A stretch of 64,000 bases of DNA from G963668655 sp963668655 (GTDB lineage Bacteria > Myxococcota_A > SURF-8). The notes below the pieces were generated by a model. The model was given only the letters and a program-made list of their open reading frames with translations, did no database searches and had not been told where the DNA came from. The translations under genes and the position numbers were made by a program. Positions within the stretch are counted from its first letter, which is position 1. Each line of letters opens with the position of its first letter. Shown here piece after piece: positions 7,361-17,341 of this stretch. The DNA is taken from NCBI GenBank assembly GCA_963668655.2, contig CAXXPQ010000003.1:620001-684000 (forward strand), given 5' to 3'.

Positions 7361-10300
7361 ATGCACCGAATGACGACGAGACACTTCCCGTTCTTCCCAG
7401 CCATGCTGCTTTTCGCATTGTTGCTTTTCACCGCCTGCGGTGACAGCGGCAACACCGCCAGCGACGGCGACGCGCCGGACATCCTCAACGCCTGCGACGA
7501 ATGCCGTCCGGGAGAAATGTGCCTGAACCCCAACGATGGGGCCTCGGCCTTCTGCGCAAGGGAGTGCGACACGGTGTCGGACTGTCCCTCGGCGGAGATG
7601 TGCTGCATGCACGACGTGTCCTATGGAGACTACGGCTATTGCGTGCCGTTGGAATACTGCGCGGGAGATCCGCCCCTGGTGGCCTGCCAGGACGAATATG
7701 ACTGCCGCATCGGTTACGACTGCATCGATTTCGTCTGCCAGCGCGTGACGGACGGCGACGATGACGACATCATCGACGGCGATACCGACGGCGACGACGA
7801 CAACAGCGCCGACGGCGACGTTTCGGGTCCGAAATGCAACGACGACCCGCATCTGGTCTGGACCAACCCCATCGACTTCGGCGCGGTGCAGCTCGGAGCG
7901 GAGCAGGAACGCATCCTGACCTTCGGAAACGCCGGGCCCAGCCACGACGCCTACATCTTTTACGAAATCAGCGAATCGACCTCCGGGGAATTCTATCTGG
8001 CCGCAGAAGACGAACTGGGCGAAGGGGAGACCCTGAAAGTGGAGGCGGGCAAGGACGCCTCCATCGTCCTCAAATACCGGCCGGGAGACGCCGGTCCCGA
8101 CGTGGGTACGCTCAACATCGCGTTCATCCAGCCCACCGATGACGGCGGAGCGATTCCCTGCTATTATTCCGTGGATCTCATCAGCCGGGAAAAAGGCGAA
8201 ATCTACCCGGTGTCCGACCCGGAACCCTGCCGGCCGCCGGACACCTGCGACGAAGTGGATTTCGGTTCGGTCCGGCTGTTCACCAAGAAAACCGCGAACG
8301 TCCGGCTGCGCAACCAGCGCCAGGACGAGGATTCCAACCGGGTGCTGAAGGCTTTCAACTTCCGCCTGGAGGCCGCCGAGGATCCGAACTTCTTCATCGA
8401 CGATACCGAGTTGTCCAACGGCCAGCGGGAAGTGCTGCTGGCTCCGGGGCAGTTCGAGGACATTCCCATTGCCTGCAACCCCAAGACGGAAGAAGCCCAT
8501 GAAAATGTCCTGATCTTCAACACGAACGATGAAAACCCGCAGGAAAACAAGGAATTCCGCATCAATCTGCGCTGCGAGGGCGTGCAGCCCCGCGTCTGCG
8601 TGAATCCCTTCCCTCTCCTCTTCGGAGAGGTTCCCATCAGCGAAAGCAAGCCCATCGACGTGGAAGTCTGCAACTGCGGCGGATATGAATTGATCGTGGA
8701 TGATGTCGTCATCGTGAACGACGACACCTTCTCCTTCGCCCTGACCACTCCCGGCATCAATTTCAACACCGAGGACGTAGTTTTGTATCCGGAGGGGGAA
8801 GGCCCGCCGGATTCGCGTTGTCTGACGGTCACCACCACCTTCTACGCGGGACGGCGGGAGCAGGTCCAGGCCAACCTCCAGATTCTCTCGGATTCGGTAG
8901 GCAGCGAAATCTACAACGATCCCATGTCCGGAACGGGCGTGGGCGCGGAGTTGCTCAGCCAGCCGGCCGTGCTGGTGGATATGGGCATCATTCAGTTCGA
9001 TCCCAACAATCCGGGCGTCAGTGCGCCGAAGAACATTCAGGTCTGGAACGGCGGCAAGGAAGGCACGGAAGCCAAAATGTGCTGTCTGAGCATGCTGCCT
9101 TTCAACGAAGATGGAACGGACACCACGAATTATTTCAGCCTGTCGAACTTCGCCCTGAACGGCGCGCCGGTCAACCGCCCGGAAGAATGCGGCAGCACTC
9201 CCGACACGGCCAACTGCCTGACCCTGTTAGGAGGAGACAACCCGAACTACTTCACGTTCGACGTGGTGTATGAACCCGTGGACTTCGGTCGCCATGGCAG
9301 CGTGCTGCGATTGAAAGCCGAGGATCGGGGCTGGTCGCTTACCAAAAACCTGGAACTTCGCGGCATTGCCACGGACTGCCCGGAGGACTGGTGGGATCTG
9401 AATTCCACCATCGAAGGCTGCGAATATCATTGCGTTTTCCAGAGTTCGGACGACGAACCCGACATGCAGTTTATCGACAGCAACTGCGACGGCATCGACG
9501 GAAACATCGAAAAGGCCGTCTTCGTTTCCGCCATCAACGGCAACAACAACAACGACGGCACCTGGGATTCGCCCCTCGCCACGCTGGAAGCCGCCCGCAA
9601 CAGGGCGCTGCTCCAGCACAAGGACCAGATCTACGCCTCGGGCGGAACCTACCTGGGACGCTACACGCTGTCCAACACCAGCGTCAGTCTCTACGGCGGC
9701 TATTCCGGCTATTCGCCCTATATCAACGATCCCGACGCGCCCCGGGGCTGGCAACGCAGTCTCGACACCACCACGCGCATCGTGGGCGACAGCATCGGCA
9801 TGGAAGCCAACTTCATCAACCGGCGCACCAAAATCCAGCACATGGCCATCGAGTCCGCCGGCGGCGACGACAGCCGCAACTCAAGTTACGGCCTGTACAG
9901 CCGGGACGCGGACGCCCTGATTCTGGAACATGTCACCGTAATCGCGGGGCCCGGACGGGACGGCACCCTGATCGACTCTCCCGGCGAGGACGGCCTGCCC
10001 GGCGACAACGGCGAGCGCGGCCAGGATTACCGCATTGACGACGACAGCTTCCTGGTCTGCCCGGGGCGCACGGAGCGCAACGGCGTCGGCATGGGAGGCG
10101 GCGGCTGCGGGCGGGGCGGCAACGGCGGCTTCAGTTGCAAGGCCAGCGGCGGAAACACGCCCTGCGCGGGATATGCCGGACAGGCGGGCAGTCAGGGAGA
10201 CGGCGGCGGCATCGGCATCAGCGGAGCCGACGGCACCAGCGGTCACAGCCCGAACTTCAACGGATTCGACGGCAGCGACGGCCAGGCCGGTCTGGCGGCA

Positions 10301-10888
10301 GGAAGCATCGTCGGTGGCTACTTCCAGCCCGGAGCGGGGCAGGCGGGAACGGACGGCGGCCCGGGCGGCTCCGGCGGCGGCGGCGGCGGCGGCGGCTCCT
10401 ATTTCTCGGACGGCATCTGGTTTCTGGATAGCTGCGAGACCTGGGGCGCGACCGGCGGCGGCGGCGGCGGCGGTGGATGCGGCGGTACGGGCGGCGCGGG
10501 CGGCGAAGGCGGCGGCGGAAGCTTCGGCATTTTCCTTTACAACGCTTCCATCGAAATCACGGACTGCACCATCGTGGCCGACGACGGCGGCGACGGCGGC
10601 CCCGGCCAGCGCGGCGGCGACGGAGGAAAAGGCGGCAACGGCGGCCTGGGCGGCGAGGGATACGGCTTCGGCTACAGCGGCGGCCCGGGCGGCGCGGGCG
10701 TTTCCGGCGGCGACGGCGGCGGCGGCGGCGGCGGAGCCGGGGGAAGTTCCATCGGCATCTATCGCGCCGGAACCAGCACGCCCATCATGATCGACAACGA
10801 CATCAACGTCGGGATACCGGGCGTGGGAGGAACCGCTCCCGCCGGCGGCAATCGCGGCGAGACGGGCATCGCCCAGGACGTTTTATAA
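7361..10888 (+). CDS. large surface lipoprotein with choice-of-anchor D repeats and Gly-rich tail
   Basis: The 1175-residue product has a signal peptide and lipobox (LLFTAC). Next comes a Cys-rich segment of about 85 residues with paired Cys like EGF/EB modules, then a DGDDDD tether. Several immunoglobulin-like choice-of-anchor D (ASPM/SPD-2/Hydin type) units follow, with IDFGAVQLG and similar strand signatures. After about residue 705 a DUF1565-like right-handed beta-helix segment begins (GTWDSPLATLEAAR, LYGGYSG). The last 290 residues are dominated by Gly-rich stretches such as GGSGGGGGGGG. ATG 7361 lies 6 nt after GAGG; ATG 7370 is possible. It is followed by a paralogue. A structural or adhesive surface role is inferred; no enzyme motif is seen. 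Confidence 0.8.
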   Translation: MHRMTTRHFPFFPAMLLFALLLFTACGDSGNTASDGDAPDILNACDECRPGEMCLNPNDGASAFCARECDTVSDCPSAEMCCMHDVSYGDYGYCVPLEYCAGDPPLVACQDEYDCRIGYDCIDFVCQRVTDGDDDDIIDGDTDGDDDNSADGDVSGPKCNDDPHLVWTNPIDFGAVQLGAEQERILTFGNAGPSHDAYIFYEISESTSGEFYLAAEDELGEGETLKVEAGKDASIVLKYRPGDAGPDVGTLNIAFIQPTDDGGAIPCYYSVDLISREKGEIYPVSDPEPCRPPDTCDEVDFGSVRLFTKKTANVRLRNQRQDEDSNRVLKAFNFRLEAAEDPNFFIDDTELSNGQREVLLAPGQFEDIPIACNPKTEEAHENVLIFNTNDENPQENKEFRINLRCEGVQPRVCVNPFPLLFGEVPISESKPIDVEVCNCGGYELIVDDVVIVNDDTFSFALTTPGINFNTEDVVLYPEGEGPPDSRCLTVTTTFYAGRREQVQANLQILSDSVGSEIYNDPMSGTGVGAELLSQPAVLVDMGIIQFDPNNPGVSAPKNIQVWNGGKEGTEAKMCCLSMLPFNEDGTDTTNYFSLSNFALNGAPVNRPEECGSTPDTANCLTLLGGDNPNYFTFDVVYEPVDFGRHGSVLRLKAEDRGWSLTKNLELRGIATDCPEDWWDLNSTIEGCEYHCVFQSSDDEPDMQFIDSNCDGIDGNIEKAVFVSAINGNNNNDGTWDSPLATLEAARNRALLQHKDQIYASGGTYLGRYTLSNTSVSLYGGYSGYSPYINDPDAPRGWQRSLDTTTRIVGDSIGMEANFINRRTKIQHMAIESAGGDDSRNSSYGLYSRDADALILEHVTVIAGPGRDGTLIDSPGEDGLPGDNGERGQDYRIDDDSFLVCPGRTERNGVGMGGGGCGRGGNGGFSCKASGGNTPCAGYAGQAGSQGDGGGIGISGADGTSGHSPNFNGFDGSDGQAGLAAGSIVGGYFQPGAGQAGTDGGPGGSGGGGGGGGSYFSDGIWFLDSCETWGATGGGGGGGGCGGTGGAGGEGGGGSFGIFLYNASIEITDCTIVADDGGDGGPGQRGGDGGKGGNGGLGGEGYGFGYSGGPGGAGVSGGDGGGGGGGAGGSSIGIYRAGTSTPIMIDNDINVGIPGVGGTAPAGGNRGETGIAQDVL

Positions 10889-10933
10889 AATCGGGAATCG
10901 AAACGGACGAATCTCACACATTAGGAGATCGGT

Positions 10934-13900
10934 ATGAAAACGCGTATCGGGCCAAGACGGAGACTGGATGTTCTTTTCCGGCTGGGAACGTTGCTTCTGG
11001 GGCTGGCCCTGGCCGCTTGCGGCGCGACCGACAGCACCAGCCAGGACGGCGACGATTTTGCGGACGGCGACGGCATCATGGCCTGCGAGACCACCGTGGA
11101 CTGCATGACCTACGGATCCCAGTGCTATTGCCAGGCCGGTCAATGCATCTGTCCGCACGAGGACGGCGACGGCTCGATTGACGGGGACGAGGACGACATC
11201 GATTACGCCGGCGGTCCGCGTCTCGTCATGTCCGACAAGATCGATTTCGGCGCGGTGCAACTCGGCCGCCCGCAGATGCGCACCCTGGAGATGTGCAACG
11301 GCGGCGACGCCATGCTGGAAATTTCGGGCGTCCAGATCACGCCGTCCACGGATCCCGAATGTCCCACCAGCGCTCTGGCGGAATTCGACTATCAACAAAA
11401 AATAACCGAAAGCAATGTCGTCCGTCTGGGGCCTCAAGAATGTCACAAGATCACGGTTTCCTACACCCCCGGCGATGCGGGTTTCGACTGCGCCACGTTG
11501 ATCGTGGGTTCCAACGGCGGATTGGGCAACGTGGACCTGATCTCCCGGGAAAAAGGCATCGTCTGGATCAATGTCTACTGCGAGTGCCTGGACGCCCACC
11601 TGACCGAACTCTACGGCATCTGCGCCTTTGGCCAGGTGCCCGTCGGCAGCCAGGTTTTCTCGGAAGTGCACCATTGAAAACGTCCGCATGGAGGAAGACT
11701 CCAATAAAGTGCTGATCGTGGACCAGCTTGAAGTCGTGGACGTGGAGATCGACCAACAGGGCGAGGTCCGTCCAAGAACTGGGAGACAGTTCCCAGTTCA
11801 CCATCATCGATTCCACCGTGGATTGGAGCAACGATCGAAAAATCTACCTGGCTCCCGGACAGAAGGAATCCTTCGACATGCGTTACCGCCCTTCCCCGGC
11901 CGGACGCCACGACGCCTTGCTGAAAGTTTGGCACAACGATCCCCGGGCCGACGAGGACGATCCTGAAATCGAGAATCCCTTCCTTTACCAGTTATTCGGA
12001 GCGGGCGTCGTTCCGGAAATGGACGTAACGCCCAATCCGATCCAGTTCGGTTCCGTCCCTGCCGGGGATTGCCGCAGTATCCTGATAGAATTGCGAAATA
12101 GTGGCGGCGCCGACCTGGATATACACAGCGCCATCTTGCAGGATAGCAGTAGCGCCATTTCTCTGGATCTGGACCCGGAACCGGGAGCGGACGGCACGGA
12201 CAACATTCCCACCACTCTAGCCTGGGGCGAGGCCACCACGGTGGGAATCACCTGCTGTCCCAGTGGATATGAACCTTACGTTGGGCAATTGAACATCACC
12301 AGCAACCACCTGGGCCAGAATCCGTATTACCACTACATCCCCGATTTCCTGCACGGGCGTCACGCCCTTCTGCAACGCCTATCCGCTCACCATGGATTTC
12401 GGCGACCAGCGGGTGGGTTCCCAAACCTTGAAAGATCTCCACATCAGCAACAACGGGCAGGCCAGCGCCACCATCGACGGCATCACCATCACCGGAAGCC
12501 CCAGCTTCTATTTCCTCCTTCCCATGACGTTCCCGCTGGAATTGAGTCCGGGCGAAGACCAGGTGATCTCCATCATCTTCGAACCTTTCGGCGAAGGCGC
12601 GCAGACCGCCCAGGTGAACATCGACTACCGGGAAGGAAGCTGCGACGACATGGGCGTCTCGCTCCAGGGCCGTGGCATCGAACCCCGCATTCTGGCCCCG
12701 GTGGGCTGCCAGACCTTCACGGACGTGCAGCTGGCCCCCTTCCCCACCGAGCCTCCCAAGACCGAGATCGTTCCGGAGGATTTCGAAACCTGGGAAGACT
12801 GGGTGGAACGCAAACAGATCACCATCGAGAACGACGGCAGCGAGACGCTCATCATCAACGACATCACCCTGGAGAACACGCTGTCCGGAGAGTTTCAACA
12901 TCAACGCCAACCTGCCCATGACCGTCCCGCCGGACGGCCAGTGGGTCTTCGAGGTGGAATACCTGCCCCTGGCGGTGGGCCAGGACACGGCCAAGGCCAT
13001 CATCTGCTCCAACGCGGCCAACACGACGGCGTCCTCCCACGTCTGCACCCTGGAGGACATGTCGCCCCTGGAGATCAATCTCTGCGCCAACGCCATCGAC
13101 CCCCGGCTGTACATCGAGCCCTCCGCCGGGCGCATGGACATCACCGGCGTCCTGGTGAGCGAAACCTACACGGATTACTTCACCATCAAGAACGTCGGAA
13201 CCGGAAACATCCTGATCGACTCCATCGTACTCGGCGCGGGCACGCCCGGATTCGAGATCGTCAACGTCGCTCCGGCGGGCGCGGAAAACGGCTATACGCT
13301 GACCAACGACTTCATGAACGACGTCATCACGGTGACGTTCCAATACGCCCCTCCCTATTCCGGAACGCTCTTCCGCAGCGTTGTCATCAACCACAACGAC
13401 AAGAAAGCCACCAAGCCCGGCCTGGACCCGGGACAGGAATACCCGGCCTACAACTTCGAGCTATGGGGCTTCAGTTCGGAAAACACGAACCCCTTCGCCA
13501 TCGCCAAGTCCCCGGTGGGCGTCCCGGCCGGCCCCTACGGCAGCCGCCAGACCACCGTCAACGTGGGTATGTCCTTCCCGCTGGACGGCTCCGCCTCCTA
13601 CGACATCGACGAGGACGATTTCATCGTAGGCTATCTCTGGGAGTCGGATTCTCCGAACGTCAGCATCACCAGCCCCACCGACGCCGTGACCACCGCAGTC
13701 ATCACCGACAACGGCCAGTACGAAATCGTCCTGCGCGTAAAAGACAGCCGCGACGCCTGGTCGTCCGGCGCCAACGACCCCGTTCCCATGGACGCCCGGC
13801 TTCTGGTCAAGGCCCTGGAAGAACCCATCGCGGTGGATTACGCCTGCGACGACTACGCCACCTTCATCCAGACCCAGCCGGGTGTCGAGATCTGCCTGGA

Positions 13901-14678
13901 CGGCTCCGCCTCCACGGACGCCAACGGCGGCCCCGTCAGCGGCTATTCCTGGTTCCTGCGCGAGCGTGGATCCACCCAGTCCTTCAACTTCGCAGTTTCG
14001 TCCACCGCCCGCTACACTTTCACCACGGAACAGGTGGGACGCTGGGAAGCCTATCTGGTCGTCACCGACGCGGACGGAACGCCCTCCACAAACAACCCCG
14101 TCATCGACATCGAGGTAAAGCAAAACGAGGGCTTGTACGTCATCGCCAACTGGACGGGAGGAGACGTAAACATCCACTACATGCCTCCGGGCGGAAGTTT
14201 GTACCATCCCGTTCTGGACTGCAACGAGGACAACCCCTCGCCGGACTGGGGAAATTACGGCCATCCGCAGTGCACGGGCAGCGAAATCGGTTTCGTGGGC
14301 GAAACCATCACCCACAACGATCCTGGAGATGGCTCCTACACGATCGTGGCCGAATACGTCACTCACGCCTTCCACACCGAGTTGCGGGAGGAAACCCGTC
14401 GTTTCGAGGACGATTGCGCCCGCTGCGGCTGTGAGGACGACTGGGCCTGCGGCATCGACTGCGATTGGCTCAGCGGCACCTTCGGCTGCTGCCGAACCTG
14501 CAATGTCACCTCCACCTTCCCGGTGGAAGTCCCCGATCCCACCGAGGTGACCTTCCGCATCACCGCAGGAAGCAGAAACTGCTTCAAACAACTGACGCTC
14601 CAGCCCAGCGCCTCGGGAGCGCCCACCACCAGTCAATTCAATTTGCAGCGTGGGGATGGTGAGTGGATCTGTCCCTGA
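10934..14678 (+). pseudogene. paralogous surface lipoprotein broken by four +1 frameshifts
   Basis: Read across five frames this is one lipoprotein of about 1245 residues, paralogous to the gene before it (shared IDFGAVQLG and VDLISREKG segments). It has a signal peptide with lipobox (LALAAC), a short Cys cluster, a DGD tether, repeated choice-of-anchor D units, two PKD-like domains (LDGSASYDIDEDD, LDGSASTDANGG) and a Cys-rich C-terminus. The frame moves by +1 at about 11661, 11764, 12355 and 12893. In each case removing one base from a 2-3 nt run (gg, cc, ggg, ttt) restores continuous homologous protein. It could be a decayed gene or a cluster of sequence errors. ATG 10934 follows AGGAG in the 45-bp gap after the upstream gene. 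A strong terminator follows at 14707. Confidence 0.75.
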
Positions 14679-14706
14679 TCGGTTGGTTGGCTCTTTCATT
14701 TCAACG

Positions 14707-14735
14707 GACCGCGCCTTCGGGCGCGGTCTTTTTTT
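14707..14735 (+). terminator. rho-independent terminator
   Basis: Perfect 9-bp stem GACCGCGCC / GGCGCGGTC with a TTCG tetraloop and seven T. It closes the lipoprotein unit and isolates the heme operon. Confidence 0.9.
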
Positions 14736-14771
14736 CCTCCAATCCGAAAAAAGCATCGCCATGACAATTTC

Positions 14772-14802
14772 ATGACATCCTTTTCCATGAAAGGTGTATG
14801 CT
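14772..14802 (+). promoter_or_regulatory. possible promoter of the heme operon
   Basis: ATGACA (14772-14777) and TATGCT (14797-14802) with a 19-bp spacer. A second ATGACA lies at 14761. The spacing is long, so this is tentative. Confidence 0.35.
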
Positions 14803-14855
14803 GTCGTCTGCAAAAAATGGAAGAAACGAGACATGCTGGAGGAAAGGGACCGACG

Positions 14856-15929
14856 ATGAATTCCCGAGAACGATTCCTGAACGCCTGCCGCTGCCAGAAG
14901 GTGGACCGCCCGCCCGTGTGGATCATGCGCCAGGCCGGACGATACCTGCCCGAATATCGCGAACTTAGACGGAAACACGCCTTCGCGGAAATCTGCCGCA
15001 CGCCGGAACTGGCGCGGGAGGTGGCCCTGCAACCCCTGCGGCGCTTTCCTCTGGACGCGGCCATCCTGTTTTCCGATATTCTGGTGGTGCCCGAGGCCAT
15101 GGGACTTACCGTGGACTACCTGGAAGGCGGCCCCAAGGTCGGTCCGGCGCTAGACAGCCCGTTCGCCGTGGACACGTTGCAGACAGCCGACGCCGCTTCG
15201 AAATTGGAATACGTGGGCGACGCCGTGGCCGCCATCCGCGAAGGAATCGGACCGGACAAGGCCCTGATCGGCTTCGCCGGAGCGCCCTACACCCTGGCGA
15301 CCTACATGGTGGAAGGCGGCTCCTCCAAGCGTTTCGAAACCATCAAACACCTGGCCTATCGCCACCCGGAGACGATTCAGAACCTGCTGAAGAAGCTGAC
15401 TCTGGTGGTGCGGGATTTTCTGCGCATGCAGGTGGAACGAGGCGCGGACGCCATTCAGATCTTCGACACCTGGGCCGGGGAACTGAGCGTTCCGGACTTC
15501 GAGCGCCTGGCCCTGCCCGCCGTGCGGCGCATCGTCAGCGGCTTAAGCGATCTGAACGTCCCCATCATCTATTTCGTCAACGGCGTGGGCGGCAAGCTGC
15601 GCCAGATCGAACAGAGCGGCGCGGACGTGCTGGGCGTGGACTTCCGCTCCTCGCTGACCTACGCCCGCCGCCGGATCCGCACCAAGGTTTCGCTCCAGGG
15701 AAACCTGGATCCCATGGAACTTTTCGCGCCGGAACATTACATCCGCCAGCGGGTCCGGGATCTGGACGGCGAAATGGCCGGGTATTTCGGGCACATTCTG
15801 AATCTCGGTCACGGCATTTTACCCGATACGCCCATCGAGGGCGTGGAAACCTTCGTGGACGAGGTGCTGAAACTGGCCGAGGATTCCGACGGTCCCGACG
15901 GCCCCCATGCATCGGGAGACAACGAATGA
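14856..15929 (+). CDS. hemE: uroporphyrinogen decarboxylase
   Basis: HemE removes the four acetate carboxyls of uroporphyrinogen III to give coproporphyrinogen III in the cytoplasm, without a cofactor. The 357-residue length is normal. The N-terminal signature PPVWIMRQAGRYLPEYRE contains the Arg residues that bind substrate carboxylates. The FSDILVVPEAMG segment carries the catalytic Asp region, and GHGILPDTPIE near the C-terminus is typical. I chose ATG 14856, which follows GGAGGAAAGGG and gives the family start (MNSRERFLNAC). It is the first gene of the heme operon; its stop overlaps the hemN start (ATGA). Confidence 0.95.
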   Translation: MNSRERFLNACRCQKVDRPPVWIMRQAGRYLPEYRELRRKHAFAEICRTPELAREVALQPLRRFPLDAAILFSDILVVPEAMGLTVDYLEGGPKVGPALDSPFAVDTLQTADAASKLEYVGDAVAAIREGIGPDKALIGFAGAPYTLATYMVEGGSSKRFETIKHLAYRHPETIQNLLKKLTLVVRDFLRMQVERGADAIQIFDTWAGELSVPDFERLALPAVRRIVSGLSDLNVPIIYFVNGVGGKLRQIEQSGADVLGVDFRSSLTYARRRIRTKVSLQGNLDPMELFAPEHYIRQRVRDLDGEMAGYFGHILNLGHGILPDTPIEGVETFVDEVLKLAEDSDGPDGPHASGDNE

Positions 15930-17332
15930 GCGAGCGGTTCCTCATTCCTCCGAATCCGGCCTGCGTTCCGGAAGATCTGGCCCGGCGCTACGCCGTGCGC
16001 GGCCCGCGTTACACCAGCTATCCCACCGCGCCCCATTTTCAGACGGAGGTGGACCGCGACGCCGTACGGATGCGATGGGAAGACGGCAACCGCGCCCCGA
16101 AGCCACCGGGGCTTTCGCTGTATCTGCACATTCCGTTCTGCAAGGAACACTGCTGGTTCTGCGGCTGCTTCACCACCATTCACAAGCATCCCGAGGCGGC
16201 CGATCCGTATCTGGAAAGCCTGAAACGGGAATTCGACCTTATGGCGAGGATCGTGGATCCGGAGCGACCCGTGCGACAGATCGCCTTCGGAGGCGGCACG
16301 CCCAACTTCCTTTCGCCGGAGCGTTTCGACGGACTCATGCAGGCGCTGCGCTCGGTCTGGTCCATCGCAAAAGACGCGGAAATCAGCGTGGAAATCGATC
16401 CCCGCACGGTTGTGGACGAGCACGTGGACGTCTGGGCGGCCCACGGGTTCAACCGTTTCAGTCTGGGCGTTCAGGACTTCGACCCGGGCGTGCTTTCGGG
16501 CGTGCATCGCGCCCAGAGCCTGGAGCAGACCCGGCGTCTGGTGGAGCGGTTGCGCGGGGTTGGAAAAACGGCCATCAACTTCGATCTGATCTACGGCCTG
16601 CCGGGCCAGACGCTGGACGCCGTGCGCCACACGGTGGAAACTACCGTGGAAATCGCCCCCAGCCGCATCGCCTATTACAGCTACGCCCACGTTCCGTGGA
16701 TGAAGCAACATCAGAAGGTGTTGGAAAAGCTTGGAATACCCGGCCCGGAGGAAAAACTGTCCTTCTTCGGACTGGCCTACGACAAGCTCACGGAGGCCGG
16801 TTACGTACCCGTGGGTATGGATCATTTCGCCCGTCCGGAAGACGAGTTGACCCAGGCTCTCCAGAAGCGCGAACTGCACCGCAATTTCATGGGCTATACC
16901 ACAAGGCGGGGGCTGGACCAGATCGCCTTCGGCGTCTCGGGCATCAGCGCCGTCAACCGCACTTACGCCCAGAACACGAAGGATTTCGAGCGTTTCCACG
17001 AGTCCGCACGAGCAGGCGTCCCCTCCTGGGAACGCGGCTTTCTGCTTTCGGAGGAAGACGCTCTCCGGCGGGAGTTGATTATCGATCTGTTCTGCAACTT
17101 CCACCTGGACATCGCGGTTTTCGAACGGACCTGGAAACTGGATTTCCACCGTCATTTCAGGGAAGAACTCGAAGCCCTGCAAGATATGGAAACCGACGGC
17201 ATCGTGCGGGTGGACGAACGCGCCATCGAGGTCACGCCCCTGGGGCGCGCCTTCGTTCGCAACGTCTGCATGGCCTTCGACCGCTACCTGGAAAGCGACC
17301 TCGGGGCGCGGCGCTATTCGCAAACGGTCTGA
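15926..17332 (+). CDS. hemN: oxygen-independent coproporphyrinogen III dehydrogenase
   Basis: A radical-SAM enzyme that oxidatively decarboxylates two propionates of coproporphyrinogen III to protoporphyrinogen IX without oxygen. The 468 residues match full-length HemN. The motif CKEHCWFCGC (CX3CX2CXC, residues about 72-81) binds the 4Fe-4S cluster and SAM; the extra final Cys is a hallmark of true HemN as opposed to HemW. The FGGGTPNFL segment is the SAM-binding glycine motif. It overlaps hemE by 4 bp and is translationally coupled. It fits an anaerobic lifestyle. Confidence 0.95.
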   Translation: MSERFLIPPNPACVPEDLARRYAVRGPRYTSYPTAPHFQTEVDRDAVRMRWEDGNRAPKPPGLSLYLHIPFCKEHCWFCGCFTTIHKHPEAADPYLESLKREFDLMARIVDPERPVRQIAFGGGTPNFLSPERFDGLMQALRSVWSIAKDAEISVEIDPRTVVDEHVDVWAAHGFNRFSLGVQDFDPGVLSGVHRAQSLEQTRRLVERLRGVGKTAINFDLIYGLPGQTLDAVRHTVETTVEIAPSRIAYYSYAHVPWMKQHQKVLEKLGIPGPEEKLSFFGLAYDKLTEAGYVPVGMDHFARPEDELTQALQKRELHRNFMGYTTRRGLDQIAFGVSGISAVNRTYAQNTKDFERFHESARAGVPSWERGFLLSEEDALRRELIIDLFCNFHLDIAVFERTWKLDFHRHFREELEALQDMETDGIVRVDERAIEVTPLGRAFVRNVCMAFDRYLESDLGARRYSQTV

Positions 17333-17341
17333 AAAGGACGA

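Noticed and set aside
10934..14678. Programmed frameshifting considered for the broken lipoprotein
   Set aside because: The four sites share no slippery motif, stop-codon context or downstream structure, so recoding is not supported.
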